This document shows positions 52,834-62,249 of a stretch of DNA of 64,000 nucleotides, in pieces. The position numbers and the translations under genes are program-made. The stretch lies in assembly GCF_004344915.1 (NCBI RefSeq), contig NZ_SKFG01000001.1, forward strand, positions 62,001 to 126,000. Direction: 5' to 3'. Position 1 is the stretch's first letter. Every line of letters starts with the position of its first letter. This DNA is from Paenibacillus albiflavus (lineage in GTDB: Bacteria; Bacillota; Bacilli; Paenibacillales; NBRC-103111). The notes under the pieces were generated by a model. It was given only the letters and a program-made list of their open reading frames with translations, did no database searches and was not told where the DNA came from.

Positions 52834-53202
52834 ATGAACGTCACTTTCGACGATAAGCAACCGATTTTTCAGCAGGTAGCCGATATAATTGAAGACGATA
52901 TTCTGAACGGCACTTTCCTAGTGGACGAGCAAATTCTTTCTGTGGCTCAGTTTTCTCAGCTGTTTCAAATCAATCCGGCAACCGTAGTGAAGGGGATCGG
53001 CCTGCTCGTAGATGAAGGTATCCTATACAAAAAAAGAGGGCTTGGCATGTATGTCGCTGCTGATGCTAATCAGAAGATTCAGATTAAGCGAAAAGATCGT
53101 TTCTATAAGGAACTGCTGTCCAATCTGCTTAATGAAGCCGACAAACTCGGGCTGACAACCGAACATATCATTGACATGATCAGACAGTTGAGGAAGGAAT
53201 GA
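52834..53202 (+). CDS. YtrA-subfamily GntR transcriptional regulator
   Basis: About 122 residues: N-terminal GntR winged helix ('QPIFQQVADIIEDDILNGTFLVDEQILSVAQFSQLFQINPATVVKGIGLLVDEGIL') and a short helical dimerisation tail of about 50 residues, the YtrA subfamily layout. These repress adjacent ABC transporter operons and respond to cell-wall antibiotics in B. subtilis. The start is either the ATG at 52819 or that at 52834; I choose the latter because the protein then begins as family members do, although its GGTGAGG is very close. Followed by an ABC ATPase and permease. Confidence 0.88.
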   Translation: MNVTFDDKQPIFQQVADIIEDDILNGTFLVDEQILSVAQFSQLFQINPATVVKGIGLLVDEGILYKKRGLGMYVAADANQKIQIKRKDRFYKELLSNLLNEADKLGLTTEHIIDMIRQLRKE

Positions 53203-53209
53203 ACGAACC

Positions 53210-54079
53210 TTGAGCATTGCATTAACTTGCCACAATTTAAACAAACAATACGGTCGAACTTACGCATTGCGTAATCTGGATATGCAGTTGGAGGAAAACG
53301 TCATTTACGGCTTGCTCGGACGAAATGGCGCCGGCAAAACGACTTTGCTTAACATGATCGCAGGTGGTGCCTTCCCGAACAGCGGCACAATCGAGGTACG
53401 AGGAAAAAAGCTGGGCAAAGGAGAACTTCCGAAGGATTTCTGTTTCGTACGCGAGAATTACAAACACTTCGGAGGAGCGCGGGTTATCGAGACTTTGCAG
53501 TTTGCTGCGAATTTTCATCCCAATTGGGACTGGACGTTAGCTCATGAGTTACTCAAAACATTTCAGCTCGATCCGCACAAAAAAATCAAACAGCTCTCAA
53601 GAGGCACGGAATCGATCGTGGGTAACATTATCGGATTGGCCAGCCGGGCACCGCTGACGTTATACGACGAGCCGGTACTCGGACTCGATGTCTTGATGCG
53701 GGAAAAGTTTTACAAGGCGCTTCTAGAGGATTACGCCAATCACCCTCGTACGATTTTACTGTCTACGCATTTGATTGACGAAATTGCCCCAGTCGTAGAA
53801 AAAATTTATATCGTTGATGCTGGCTCCCTCCTGCTTCATGATGAGATGGATCGGATACGTACGGCAGCTCATCTGATACGGGGAAATTTGGAGGCAGTAG
53901 CTTCGTTTATAGAAGGTAAGCGCGTATTGCATACGGAAACCTATGGCCGCGGCACACTTGCCGCTATTTACGAAAAGTTGGACGATGGGGACAAGCAACA
54001 GGCGCGCGAGTTGGACATTTCGATTGATCCTCTGTCGCTTCAAAAGTTTTTCTCGTATTTGGTCGAAGGAGGTCACTAG
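53210..54079 (+). CDS. ABC transporter ATP-binding protein (YtrB/YhcG-like) with an atypical signature motif
   Basis: 289 residues. Walker A 'GRNGAGKTTLLNMI' and Walker B 'LTLYDEPVLGLD' are intact and 'ILLSTHLIDE' gives the H-loop, but the signature that is normally LSGGQ reads LSRGT, and the Q-loop region is 'FCFVRENYKHF'. Such divergence is seen in YtrB/YhcG-like ATPases controlled by YtrA-type regulators. The TTG start at 53210 lies about 12 bases after AGGAAGG. Two bases separate it from the permease start. Confidence 0.87.
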   Translation: MSIALTCHNLNKQYGRTYALRNLDMQLEENVIYGLLGRNGAGKTTLLNMIAGGAFPNSGTIEVRGKKLGKGELPKDFCFVRENYKHFGGARVIETLQFAANFHPNWDWTLAHELLKTFQLDPHKKIKQLSRGTESIVGNIIGLASRAPLTLYDEPVLGLDVLMREKFYKALLEDYANHPRTILLSTHLIDEIAPVVEKIYIVDAGSLLLHDEMDRIRTAAHLIRGNLEAVASFIEGKRVLHTETYGRGTLAAIYEKLDDGDKQQARELDISIDPLSLQKFFSYLVEGGH

Positions 54080-54080
54080 A

Positions 54081-54758
54081 TTGGGTGCATTGGCCGTTCA
54101 TATAAAGGCAACCTATTTGCAACTGAGGATTTATATCTTGAGCATAATTATTTTTATCCTGATTGGAAGACTGACGCTTTTCATTTTTAGTATCTTTATA
54201 GATTTGAGCCAAAGTAAAGGCCTTTCGGTAGGCAACATGCTGATTATTATTTTGCTCCTTATCGCTATCGCGCTGCCGCTCAGTTATTACAAACGTATCG
54301 TACATGTGGGCGCAAGCAGGGAGCAATATTTCAAGGGACTTCAATTCGTCTTTGCCGTCTGGGCAGCAGCCATCGCTTTGTTCAATTCTTTATGGCTTGT
54401 GTTTGAAGTGAATGTGCTCCATACGAACACCGTTGATCTTATTAAAGCATTTCATTGGGATGACTTTGGCTTGGCTGGTTCTTTTCTTTACCAAACCGCC
54501 TTTTATTTGATGGTGATGGCGCTTCTAAGCATGTTGGTCTCTGGTTACTACCACCCTGTCGGTTGGCTACTGTCGGCTCTGCTTATTGCGGCGATCCCAA
54601 TCGGAACGGCGATTCCTTCGCTGCGCGTTCATGTCGTCTTTTTTTTCAAAACTCTGTTATTTAGCAGCTCGCTGCTGGCGGGTGTCGGAATTAACCTTAT
54701 GTTTTATATCATTTTCGTAGCCGGCGGCTGGTTTTTTACTAGAAAAAGAACCTACTAA
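54081..54758 (+). CDS. ABC-2-like membrane protein of the GntR-regulated transporter
   Basis: 225 residues with six hydrophobic segments (about 15-40, 52-72, 88-108, 128-150, 158-178, 190-215). It starts with TTG at 54081, eight bases after GAAGGAGG and just after the ATPase stop; the frame is open upstream into the ATPase gene, but that part is not a membrane protein. It is presumably the permease partner of the preceding ATPase. No subfamily is recognised. A strong terminator follows. Confidence 0.75.
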   Translation: MGALAVHIKATYLQLRIYILSIIIFILIGRLTLFIFSIFIDLSQSKGLSVGNMLIIILLLIAIALPLSYYKRIVHVGASREQYFKGLQFVFAVWAAAIALFNSLWLVFEVNVLHTNTVDLIKAFHWDDFGLAGSFLYQTAFYLMVMALLSMLVSGYYHPVGWLLSALLIAAIPIGTAIPSLRVHVVFFFKTLLFSSSLLAGVGINLMFYIIFVAGGWFFTRKRTY

Positions 54759-54802
54759 AAGCCCTAAAAATTTATCGCCCAAGAAAAGTGGCCTATTACC
54801 CG

Positions 54803-54840
54803 AAAGAGATGATGCTTATTAGGCATTATCTCTTTTTAAA
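54803..54840 (+). terminator. terminator of the gntR operon
   Basis: AAAGAGATGATGC (54803-54815) pairs with GCATTATCTCTTT (54823-54835), followed by TT and A/T. Confidence 0.75.
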
Positions 54841-54847
54841 TCGAAAC

Positions 54848-54870
54848 AAAAAAACGGCATCTCTGCCGTT
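54848..54870 (-). terminator. leftward stem-loop without a leftward gene
   Basis: AACGGCA (54853-54859), TCTC, TGCCGTT (54864-54870), leftward tail of seven T. No leftward gene ends here; it may be a relic or shield the operon from antisense transcription. Confidence 0.4.
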
Positions 54871-54901
54871 CACGGCTTTGAAATAATTTTGATTAATACA
54901 C

Positions 54902-54932
54902 TTGACCTTAGGTCTGACCTAAGGTGTATGGT
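54902..54932 (+). promoter_or_regulatory. MerR-type promoter with 19-bp spacer and palindromic operator
   Basis: TTGACC (54902-54907) and TATGGT (54927-54932) are 19 bp apart. Between them ACCTTAGGT and ACCTAAGGT, separated by CTG, form a perfect inverted repeat (54905-54925). Overlong spacer plus dyad is the hallmark of MerR-activated promoters. Confidence 0.8.
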
Positions 54933-54969
54933 TAAGATATTCCAAGCCTCATCCCTAGGAGTGAATTTT

Positions 54970-55758
54970 ATGAAGAGTGAAATTACGATAAGTGAATTAG
55001 CCAAGCTTATGAATGTGTCTGTTCATCAACTTCGTTATTTTGAAGAAAAAGGAGTTCTTCAACCTGCTTACACCGGTAATAATCAGTATAGAATGTACAG
55101 CATCGATCAAGTTTACCAACTAGCGCATATTTTATTGCTTCGCAGACTGGGTGTACCTGTTCAGTCCATTAAAGAATGTATGACCTCCTATTCTGCGGAT
55201 CAATATCGGAAGCTTCTTCATCACTCCCTGCGGGAAGTGGATGCTGAGATGCAACGACTCAAAGAGCTTCATCAGTTCATCAACAAAGTTTTGCATGAAC
55301 AAGAAAGCTTTAGCTTGCACCCAAATCAATACCAAATAAAGTGGCGAGATACTTCCTATTTTACACGTTGGATTGAAATGGATTCACACACAAAGCTTAA
55401 TGCCACACTACTGGTCGGACAGGCGGAGCGTGTTCCGAATTTATTTGAATCGGACATTCATTATTTGTATGAGTCGAACACCGTTACCTTGTACCTGGAA
55501 ACGCAGGCGACTGGCGATTTTTCTTTACCTGAGGGTAATTACCTTTCCATACAGTGCCTTGATAATGAAGATGATGAGCTCGAGCATATGATTGAACAGT
55601 TTTACGACTATGCTGCTGGGCAGTCTTATGTCATAGCAGGACCACTGATCCTTATTGAAAAATCCTATTTATCCTTATTTAGCCAAAGCAAGTTGCACTA
55701 TGAGCTACAAGCCTTGATTGAACCAACTGCAAATTCCGAAAGGAATGATCGACAATGA
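54970..55758 (+). CDS. MerR-family regulator with effector-binding-like C-terminal domain
   Basis: 262 residues. The N-terminal MerR HTH is clear ('ITISELAKLMNVSVHQLRYFEEKGVL…NQYRMYSIDQVYQLAHILLLRRLGVPVQSIKECM'), then a coiled-coil dimerisation helix (about 80-118) and a C-terminal domain of about 140 residues with a GyrI/BmrR-like look. The start at 54970 follows TAGGAG; an earlier in-frame start lies inside the promoter. The palindromic 19-bp-spacer promoter directly upstream implies autoregulation. It overlaps the GNAT gene (ATGA), so both are co-expressed. The ligand is unknown, perhaps a drug. Confidence 0.87.
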   Translation: MKSEITISELAKLMNVSVHQLRYFEEKGVLQPAYTGNNQYRMYSIDQVYQLAHILLLRRLGVPVQSIKECMTSYSADQYRKLLHHSLREVDAEMQRLKELHQFINKVLHEQESFSLHPNQYQIKWRDTSYFTRWIEMDSHTKLNATLLVGQAERVPNLFESDIHYLYESNTVTLYLETQATGDFSLPEGNYLSIQCLDNEDDELEHMIEQFYDYAAGQSYVIAGPLILIEKSYLSLFSQSKLHYELQALIEPTANSERNDRQ

Positions 55759-56381
55759 CGGTATCGACAATAACCATTGAACCTATGCAAGTTAAGTACA
55801 ATCCACAGGTCAGCCGATTGCTTGTTCATGGATTTCGCGGGAAATTTCATAATCTGACGAACATGAATGATGACGATCTCTCTCTTTTTTTTGAAAAGCT
55901 ATTGGACCATTATCCTACGGAACCAGCAAGTCAAAGAATGGTCGCCCTACAAGAGGGAGAAGTGATCGGAACGATATGTATCAAATGGAAGCCTGAATCT
56001 GACATGAAACAAAGGCAGGACCGCCCTTCGTGGAAGAGCTTCAATAGGTTTGGTAAATGGAACCTGTTTAAAATGTTGATCGGTTTATATTTACTAGACC
56101 ATAAACCACAGGCTGGAGAATGTTATATTGCAGACGTTGTTGTCCATCCGGATCATCGAAGCAAGGGAGTTGGAAAGCTGTTTCTGCAGTGGGCACAGCA
56201 TTTTGTGCAAACGGAGCCGAACTTAGATGTGCTGTCCTTGCACGTCGTAGGCAATAATCAACGTGCCAAGCATTTATACGAGCTCCATTCATTCCAGACT
56301 CATTTACAAAAGAATAGCTTAGTGGGGCATCTTTTGTTCAATGAATCAAAATGGGATTATATGGTCCTCAAACTAAAATGA
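55755..56381 (+). CDS. GNAT-family N-acetyltransferase
   Basis: 208 residues. Acetyl-CoA binding region 'YIADVVVHPDHRSKGVGKLFLQWAQHFV' (motif A with R-S-K-G-V-G) and motif B 'LSLHVVGNNQRAKHLYELHSF'. The N-terminal half is variable and presumably binds the acceptor. Its ATG overlaps the MerR stop, suggesting that the MerR protein controls it; antibiotic or toxic-amine acetylation is an inference. Confidence 0.85.
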   Translation: MTVSTITIEPMQVKYNPQVSRLLVHGFRGKFHNLTNMNDDDLSLFFEKLLDHYPTEPASQRMVALQEGEVIGTICIKWKPESDMKQRQDRPSWKSFNRFGKWNLFKMLIGLYLLDHKPQAGECYIADVVVHPDHRSKGVGKLFLQWAQHFVQTEPNLDVLSLHVVGNNQRAKHLYELHSFQTHLQKNSLVGHLLFNESKWDYMVLKLK

Positions 56382-56454
56382 CCTATTCTTATTTGCTTTT
56401 GAGCTTGCTTATTGTTTATCCTATACGAGAAAGTCAAAAAGGGATGTGATATCG

Positions 56455-57075
56455 ATGAATATTGAAGCACTGTTTGAGCAATATGGATATGCATTCCTGT
56501 TCGTAGGATTACTGCTGGAGTTCATTGCTCTTCCCTTTCCAGGGGAATTAACAATGCTGTACGTAGGTTATTTGTCTTATCTGGGTGTAATAGACGGATG
56601 GACGGCACTTTTATTAGCGTTTACTGGAACTACCTTAGGAATGACCGTGACGTATTTTGTCGGTCTAAAAGTAGGAATGCCTTTTATTCAACGCGTTGGC
56701 AAATGGGTGTTTATTACACCAAGCAAATTCGATAAAACGCAAAAATGGTTTAACAAGCGAGGTAATTTCCTTATATTCATCGGTTATTTTATCCCTGGAG
56801 TTCGGCATGTGACTGGTTATTTGACAGGCATTTTGGGCTCTTCGTTTCGGACCTTTGCGACCTATGCTTACAGCGGCGCCTTATTTTGGTGTATTTGTTT
56901 CATCGGCTTGGGATACGTGTTTGGCTCACAGAGGGACAATTTGTTCTACGCCGTTGAGCGTTATTCTTGGCGTATCGTAATCATCTTGGTCTTGATTGCA
57001 GCTGTTGTCTGGCTAGTAAAACGAATGGTTCTATCGTCACGTCACAAAATACCAAAAAGCGATGAAGTCGAATGA
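56455..57075 (+). CDS. DedA-family membrane protein
   Basis: 206 residues with about four to five hydrophobic segments. Family blocks: 'ALPFPGELTMLYVGYLSYLG' with conserved Glu, 'GTTLGMTVTYFVGLKVG', and 'FIGYFIPGVRHVTGYLTG' (the F/Y-x-R/P-G-x-R type motif). DedA proteins act in membrane lipid homeostasis, some as undecaprenyl- or phospholipid flippases, and affect resistance to cationic peptides. The start at 56455 lies 12 bases after AAAGGG. It follows the GNAT gene by 73 bp and may share the MerR promoter. Confidence 0.87.
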   Translation: MNIEALFEQYGYAFLFVGLLLEFIALPFPGELTMLYVGYLSYLGVIDGWTALLLAFTGTTLGMTVTYFVGLKVGMPFIQRVGKWVFITPSKFDKTQKWFNKRGNFLIFIGYFIPGVRHVTGYLTGILGSSFRTFATYAYSGALFWCICFIGLGYVFGSQRDNLFYAVERYSWRIVIILVLIAAVVWLVKRMVLSSRHKIPKSDEVE

Positions 57076-57112
57076 GTCAATCGAAAGCGCATCGAATGAT
57101 GATTACACAACA

Positions 57113-57144
57113 AAGAGGACGCTTTGCGACCAAAGCATCCTCTT
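57113..57144. terminator. bidirectional terminator between dedA-like gene and rbsB
   Basis: AAGAGGACGCTTTG (57113-57126) pairs with CAAAGCATCCTCTT (57131-57144); serves the convergent genes. Confidence 0.75.
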
Positions 57145-57185
57145 CATTCATGATCTTCCTATTCTCTTTCACTTCATTGCAATTA

Positions 57186-58115
57186 TTACTTAATTAACTC
57201 TAGTGGAACAGGAACGAATGCCTCAACTTTCTCTCCGTTCAGCACTCTCTTCGCTGACTCAATACCCACACTACCGATCAATTCCGGTTTTTGCGCGACA
57301 GTTGCCGACATTTCTTTATTTTTCACGGCTGCAACTGCATCGCTCGTCGCATCGAACCCGATCACAACAATATCTTTTAATCCAGCGGCTTTAATCGCTT
57401 GCAATGCACCAAGTGCCATTTCATCATTTTGGGCGAACACACCTTTAATGTTTTTGTTGCCTTGAAGAATGTTTTCCATGACAGATAAGCCTTGTGCGCG
57501 GTCAAAATTAGCCGTTTGCTTAGCTACTACATTCAAATCGCTGCCAATTGCTTTCTCAAATCCTGCTCCTCTTTCACGAGCTGCGGAAGAACCTGGTACG
57601 CCTTCCAATTGAACAACGTTAGCGCCTTTGCCCACCAATTCAAGCATATATTGTCCAGCCATTTCTCCTCCCGCTGCATTATCGGAAGCGATGTGAGACA
57701 CAACCTCTCCACCATTCGCGCTGCGATCGAGCGTGATAACTGGAATCTGCGCTTTGTTCGCGGACTTAATAATCGAAGATACCGCATCGGAATCAGTTGG
57801 ATTGATAAGCAATATCCCTACTTTTTTCTGAATTAAATCTTCAACATCACTCGCCTGCTTCGCAGCATCATTCTGCGCATCAACTACGATAAGTTCCATG
57901 CCGAGTTCCTTCGCCTTCTGCTCAGCGCCTTCTTTTAGAGATACGAAGAAAGGATTGTTCAATGTCGAGACCGAAAGGCCGATTTTATTCGAAGACGTTG
58001 TAGTTCCTTCATTTCCGTCCGTGCTTGTTTTTTCGCCCGGTGCAGTTGTTGAGCAACCTGCAATTAGGACCATGACCATTACTGTAGCTAGCAGCAAAGA
58101 AGTAAATTTTTTCAT
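57186..58115 (-). CDS. rbsB: ribose ABC transporter substrate-binding lipoprotein RbsB
   Basis: 309 residues. Lipoprotein signal peptide ending in lipobox L-I-A-G-C, then a Ser/Thr/Gly linker and a type I periplasmic-binding fold: 'IGLSVSTLNNPFFVSLKEGAEQKAKELGMELIVVDAQND', 'LINPTDSDAV', 'VVQLEGVPGSSAARERGAGF', 'FAQNDEMALGAL', 'VIGFDATSDAV'. It captures ribose outside the membrane for RbsAC. Last gene of rbsDACB. Confidence 0.95.
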   Translation of the reverse strand: MKKFTSLLLATVMVMVLIAGCSTTAPGEKTSTDGNEGTTTSSNKIGLSVSTLNNPFFVSLKEGAEQKAKELGMELIVVDAQNDAAKQASDVEDLIQKKVGILLINPTDSDAVSSIIKSANKAQIPVITLDRSANGGEVVSHIASDNAAGGEMAGQYMLELVGKGANVVQLEGVPGSSAARERGAGFEKAIGSDLNVVAKQTANFDRAQGLSVMENILQGNKNIKGVFAQNDEMALGALQAIKAAGLKDIVVIGFDATSDAVAAVKNKEMSATVAQKPELIGSVGIESAKRVLNGEKVEAFVPVPLELIK

Positions 58116-58141
58116 TTAAAAATCCCCCTAAGATGTTTTAG

Positions 58142-59086
58142 TTACGCAGCTTTCTTGCGATCAATCAATACCGCCAACAAGATGACAGCACCTTTGACGA
58201 CCTGTTGGAAAAACGAGGACACCCCTAACAAATTCAGACCATTATTCAGTACACCAATAATTAGTGCACCTACTAACGTACCGACAATCCAACCTTTTCC
58301 TCCCGACAAGCTTGTCCCACCTAATACAACCGCTGCGATGGCATCAAGCTCGTACGATCCTCCTGCGGTCGGTTGAGCGGAGTTCAATCTCGAAGTAAGG
58401 ACAATACCTGCAAGTGCAGCAAGCAATCCTGACAACGAATAGACCCACACTTTAATCTTAGTTACCTTTACTCCAGCTAATCTAGATGCCTCTTCATTCC
58501 CCCCAATGGCATACGTTTGGCGGCCAAACGTTGTTTTCCGCAGAATAAAATATAAGATGAAAAAGGTAATAAGCATTGTAATTACAGGAATCGGAATTCC
58601 CAAGAAATAGCCTTGTCCAAACATCATAAAGCCAGCATTGTCATCAAACCCGGTAATCGGCTTTCCATCCATGTACACTAACGTTAATCCCCGATAAATG
58701 GTCATCGTAGCCAGCGTTGCAATAAATGGTGCCACTTTTCCTTTGGTGATGACAAGGCCATTTATCGCGCCCATAACCAAACCTGCTGAGAGACCAAGGA
58801 ATACTGCTAGAATCGTAGGCATCCCCGATACCATACTGCCCGCAACAATCGAGCTAGATAAGGCGAAAATCGAACCGACAGACAAGTCAATTCCGCCTGT
58901 AAGAATAACAAAGGTCATCCCGAAGGCAATGAGCGCATTAATAGAAACTTGGCGCAAGACGTTAAACAAGTTAGATGGTTCGATAAAACTCGGATTGAGA
59001 ATAGTAATGACAACAATAATAAGCGCTAGACCAAGAAACGAACCGAATTTTTGCAAAACAGCCGAATTTATTCTGGCAGTCTTCAT
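58142..59086 (-). CDS. rbsC: ribose ABC transporter permease RbsC
   Basis: 314 residues with about eight to ten hydrophobic segments; the BPD_transp_2 family signature is visible in 'TFVILTGGIDLSVGSIFALSS', 'GLVITKGKVAPFIATLATMTIYRGL' and 'AIAAVVLGGTSLSGGKG' (coupling to the ATPase). It forms the channel for ribose with RbsA and RbsB. It starts 2 bp after the rbsA stop. Confidence 0.96.
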   Translation of the reverse strand: MKTARINSAVLQKFGSFLGLALIIVVITILNPSFIEPSNLFNVLRQVSINALIAFGMTFVILTGGIDLSVGSIFALSSSIVAGSMVSGMPTILAVFLGLSAGLVMGAINGLVITKGKVAPFIATLATMTIYRGLTLVYMDGKPITGFDDNAGFMMFGQGYFLGIPIPVITMLITFFILYFILRKTTFGRQTYAIGGNEEASRLAGVKVTKIKVWVYSLSGLLAALAGIVLTSRLNSAQPTAGGSYELDAIAAVVLGGTSLSGGKGWIVGTLVGALIIGVLNNGLNLLGVSSFFQQVVKGAVILLAVLIDRKKAA

Positions 59087-59088
59087 GA

Positions 59089-60570
59089 TTATTTTCCTCC
59101 CGTTGCAAGACTCATGATGCTTTCTTGTGTTGCTTCTTCTCGTGACAAGATACCTTTAATGGTACCTTCATGCACAACTGCGATCCGATCGCTCATTCCA
59201 AGCACTTCTGGCAATTCGGAAGAGACCATAATGATTGCCACGCCTTGCTCGGTTAATTGATTCATAATAGAGTAGATTTCTTTCTTAGCGCCGACGTCTA
59301 CGCCGCGTGTTGGTTCGTCGAGAATTAGTAACTGCGGCTGCGTCCCGAGCCACTTGGCAATGACAACCTTCTGCTGATTGCCTCCACTCAAAAACCTAAC
59401 ATGCTGCGATGATCCCGAAGCCTTTACATTAAGCTGCTGCATGAGCTGATCGACAAGCACCTTTTCCTTCGGGCGGTTGATCACGCCTGCATGAGATAAA
59501 CTCTCTAAATTCGCCAATGCAATATTATCGTTAATAGAGAAGTCAAGCAGCAAGCCCTTCGTTTTGCGATCCTCGGTAATATATCCGATCCGCCGCGCTA
59601 TCGCATCGTGCGGACTCTTCACTCGAACCGATTCACCCTTGATTTTGAGTGTTCCTCCTGTCGTCGGCTCCAAGCCAAAGATCGCATTCATGATTTCCGT
59701 GCGACCTGCACCCATCAGTCCTGCAAAGCCCAGGATTTCACCTTTACGTACTGTGAAGGATACTTTATCGAATTTACGTGACGACAATTGCTCCGCTTCC
59801 AGAAAAACATCTCCAGGCTTGCTAGTCCGACTAGGAAAGCGCTCTCCAATACTGCGACCAACCATCATCCGAACCACATCATCAAAGGAAGTATCCACAA
59901 TTTGCTTCGTATCCACATACGTCCCATCCCGTAAAATGGTAATTCGATCACACATAGCGAAAATTTCTTCCATCCGATGTGAAATGTATACAATGGACAC
60001 TCCGCTTGCTTTCAGCTTCCTCATCACATCAAACAAGGTTTGAATCTCACGTTCTGTTAATGCTGCGGTTGGCTCATCCATAATAATGACCTTTGCGTCA
60101 GTCATAAGCGCCTTTGCAATTTCGATCATTTGCTGTTGTCCTACAGACAGCTCTTCCGCAAGCTTCTTCGGATCTAACGAAATGCCGAGCGACGCCATCT
60201 TCTCTGCCGTAATCCGATTCATTTCTTTCGTCTTCATGATTCCCAAAGAACCTGATTTAAGCTCCCGTCCAAGAAATAAATTCTCTGCGACAGTCAAATA
60301 CGGTAATATATTCAACTCTTGATGAATAAACGAAATGCCATTCCGTTCTGCATCCTTCGGATTTTTGAAAGTACGCGGTTTGCCATCGATAAGGATTTCT
60401 CCTTCATCATGCGCATACATACCAGTCAATATTTTCATTAAGGTCGATTTCCCGGCACCATTCTCCCCCATCAAAGCGTGAATTTCACCTTCAACTAGTG
60501 AGAACTTAACTTGACGTAGTACTTGGTTGCCATGAAATGCCTTGGAGATTTGCTTCATTTCAATGTTCAT
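59089..60570 (-). CDS. rbsA: ribose ABC transporter ATPase RbsA
   Basis: 493 residues with two ABC domains. First: Walker A '[14 protein letters not shown]', signature '[15 protein letters not shown]', Walker B '[13 protein letters not shown]'. Second, atypical as in all RbsA/MglA proteins: '[14 protein letters not shown]', signature '[15 protein letters not shown]', Walker B '[14 protein letters not shown]'. The start at 60570 ([14 protein letters not shown]) is preceded by AAGGGGGTG; an upstream in-frame start would add 30 unrelated residues. Confidence 0.96.
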   Translation of the reverse strand: MNIEMKQISKAFHGNQVLRQVKFSLVEGEIHALMGENGAGKSTLMKILTGMYAHDEGEILIDGKPRTFKNPKDAERNGISFIHQELNILPYLTVAENLFLGRELKSGSLGIMKTKEMNRITAEKMASLGISLDPKKLAEELSVGQQQMIEIAKALMTDAKVIIMDEPTAALTEREIQTLFDVMRKLKASGVSIVYISHRMEEIFAMCDRITILRDGTYVDTKQIVDTSFDDVVRMMVGRSIGERFPSRTSKPGDVFLEAEQLSSRKFDKVSFTVRKGEILGFAGLMGAGRTEIMNAIFGLEPTTGGTLKIKGESVRVKSPHDAIARRIGYITEDRKTKGLLLDFSINDNIALANLESLSHAGVINRPKEKVLVDQLMQQLNVKASGSSQHVRFLSGGNQQKVVIAKWLGTQPQLLILDEPTRGVDVGAKKEIYSIMNQLTEQGVAIIMVSSELPEVLGMSDRIAVVHEGTIKGILSREEATQESIMSLATGGK

Positions 60571-60589
60571 CTGCAAGCACCCCCTTTTT

Positions 60590-60982
60590 TTAAAAAATAA
60601 CGCCTGAGTAAAGAATAATATTGGCAAAAGGTGTAGCTTCTCCAGTTCTAATGACCGCATGCGAATCTGATGATCGTTGTTTCAGTTCGCTATGGGAAAC
60701 CAGTTGAAGCGAATCCCCGAATATTGCACGCAGCTCTTCATACATGACCGGATTATTGTCCAGCATTTCTTCCGCAATAATAGCAGCTTCCACCTTCATA
60801 TCGCTTAGTATAACTTTTAATGTATCCATAAATGACGGTTTACCGAGTTCTAGTGCTAAATCGATTCGTTCCATATTCCGCGGAATAGGTAATCCGCAAT
60901 CTGCAATGACGATTGAATCCGTATGTCCTAATTGACTCAATACTTGAGAAATATGACTATTGAGAACTCCGTTTCTTTTCAC
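60590..60982 (-). CDS. rbsD: D-ribose pyranase RbsD
   Basis: 130 residues, the usual RbsD length, converting beta-ribopyranose to ribofuranose for phosphorylation. Catalytic His in '[27 protein letters not shown]' and the C-terminal '[19 protein letters not shown]' are family hallmarks. The GTG start at 60982 follows GGAGGAAATTAAA; longer starts would read through the operator. First gene of rbsDACB, 19 bp before rbsA. Confidence 0.94.
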   Translation of the reverse strand: MKRNGVLNSHISQVLSQLGHTDSIVIADCGLPIPRNMERIDLALELGKPSFMDTLKVILSDMKVEAAIIAEEMLDNNPVMYEELRAIFGDSLQLVSHSELKQRSSDSHAVIRTGEATPFANIILYSGVIF

Positions 60983-61039
60983 TTTAATTTCCTCCAGTAT
61001 CACCTTAGCTGTTAGAACGGTTACAAAATGTTTGTGTAA

Positions 61040-61057
61040 TGTGTAACCGTTTACACA
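61040..61057. promoter_or_regulatory. RbsR/cre-type operator before rbsD
   Basis: TGTGTAACCGTTTACACA, a LacI-family-type dyad with a central CG, 58-75 bp before rbsD. An identical 18-mer precedes rbsK at 63202-63219. It also fits the CcpA cre consensus. Confidence 0.75.
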
Positions 61058-61138
61058 CATAGTACATTTTTTTGAAACCGCTGTCAATGGATAATTATTA
61101 TTCCCCTAAATACTAGGTTATTGACTCCCAATATGTGC

Positions 61139-61144
61139 TATAAT
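61139..61144 (+). promoter_or_regulatory. extended -10 promoter of rbsR
   Basis: TATAAT preceded by TGC (TGnTATAAT) 40 bp before the rbsR start; no good -35 at 17 bp. Confidence 0.45.
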
Positions 61145-61183
61145 GTGGTTGTGGAAACGATATCATGTGAAGAGGTTATTATC

Positions 61184-62176
61184 ATGTCTACTATTCGAGA
61201 TGTTAGTAAATTAGCCGGAGTTTCAGTTGCTACCATTTCTAGATACCTCAATCAAAGTGGTTATGTTAGTAAGGAAGCAGAAGAAACTATTTTGGCCGCT
61301 ATACAGAAGCTTAATTATAAACCGAACAACATAGCCCGAAGCTTAGCTGGCAAAAGAACAGCCACTATCGCACTACTTGTACCCGATATATTAAATCCGT
61401 TTTTTCCGGAGATCGCTCGCGCTGCTGAAGATGTCGCAAGTCGTCTCGGATACACACTTATTCTGTGCAATACGGACTATAATCCGGATAAGGAACGAAA
61501 TTACATCGATGTGCTCATCAATAAGCGTATCGACGGGATTATCATTTCCTCGTATACGATCCGACCTGAACAAATCTATGCGCTGGAAGCGGAGAACATC
61601 CCTGTCGTTGTCATCGATAATGCGTGGGAAGATACGCCTATTGTTTCGATCACATCAGCCAATCGAACAGGCGGCCAGATGGCTGCCCAGCATTTACTGG
61701 ATTCCGGTTGTCAGAAAATAGCGCATATCTGCGGCCCCTATCATATTACAGCAGCTAAAAATCGCATGTTAGGGTATGAGGATGTATGCAAACAGCAAGA
61801 ATGGTTTACACCTAGTTTGATGGTTTACGGGGATTTCAGCGTCAGCGGTGGCTATAGTGCGATGCGTGAATTGTACGCAAAGCATCCTGATATCGAAGGC
61901 GTGTTCGCTGGCAATGATCTGATGGCTGCTGGTGCGATGAAGGCATTGCATGAGTTCAGCGTGCGGATCCCTGATCAAGTAAAAGTCATTGGTTATGACG
62001 GTATTCATATGGATATGTTCTACCCCGAACTCTCTACGATTGCACAGCCGATCTATTCGATCGGAGAACGTGCCATGATGTATCTTGATCAAATGATTAA
62101 AGAACATCCATTAGAGAAAAAGAACTATCTAATCGATGTTCAATTAATCGTTAATGCATCTTCGCGCTCGTTATAA
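61184..62176 (+). CDS. rbsR: ribose operon repressor RbsR, LacI family
   Basis: 330 residues. N-terminal LacI HTH with 'TIRDVSKLAGVSVATISRYLNQSGYVS' and hinge 'KPNNIARSLAGKRT', then a periplasmic-binding-like ligand domain ('DILNPFFPEIARAAEDVA', 'RIDGIIISS', 'FAGNDLMAAGAMKAL', 'VIGYDGI'). The start at 61184 follows AGAGG. It is divergent from rbsDACB and convergent with rbsK. The two identical 18-bp dyads before rbsD and rbsK are its likely sites. Confidence 0.9.
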   Translation: MSTIRDVSKLAGVSVATISRYLNQSGYVSKEAEETILAAIQKLNYKPNNIARSLAGKRTATIALLVPDILNPFFPEIARAAEDVASRLGYTLILCNTDYNPDKERNYIDVLINKRIDGIIISSYTIRPEQIYALEAENIPVVVIDNAWEDTPIVSITSANRTGGQMAAQHLLDSGCQKIAHICGPYHITAAKNRMLGYEDVCKQQEWFTPSLMVYGDFSVSGGYSAMRELYAKHPDIEGVFAGNDLMAAGAMKALHEFSVRIPDQVKVIGYDGIHMDMFYPELSTIAQPIYSIGERAMMYLDQMIKEHPLEKKNYLIDVQLIVNASSRSL

Positions 62177-62194
62177 AATTACATTCTGAACAAC

Positions 62195-62242
62195 AAAGAA
62201 CCCCCACGATGCCGTTAATAAACAGCAATGTGGGGGTTCTTT
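62195..62242. terminator. bidirectional terminator between rbsR and rbsK
   Basis: AAAGAACCCCCAC (62195-62207) pairs with GTGGGGGTTCTTT (62230-62242). Confidence 0.8.
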
Positions 62243-62249
62243 GCAAATA

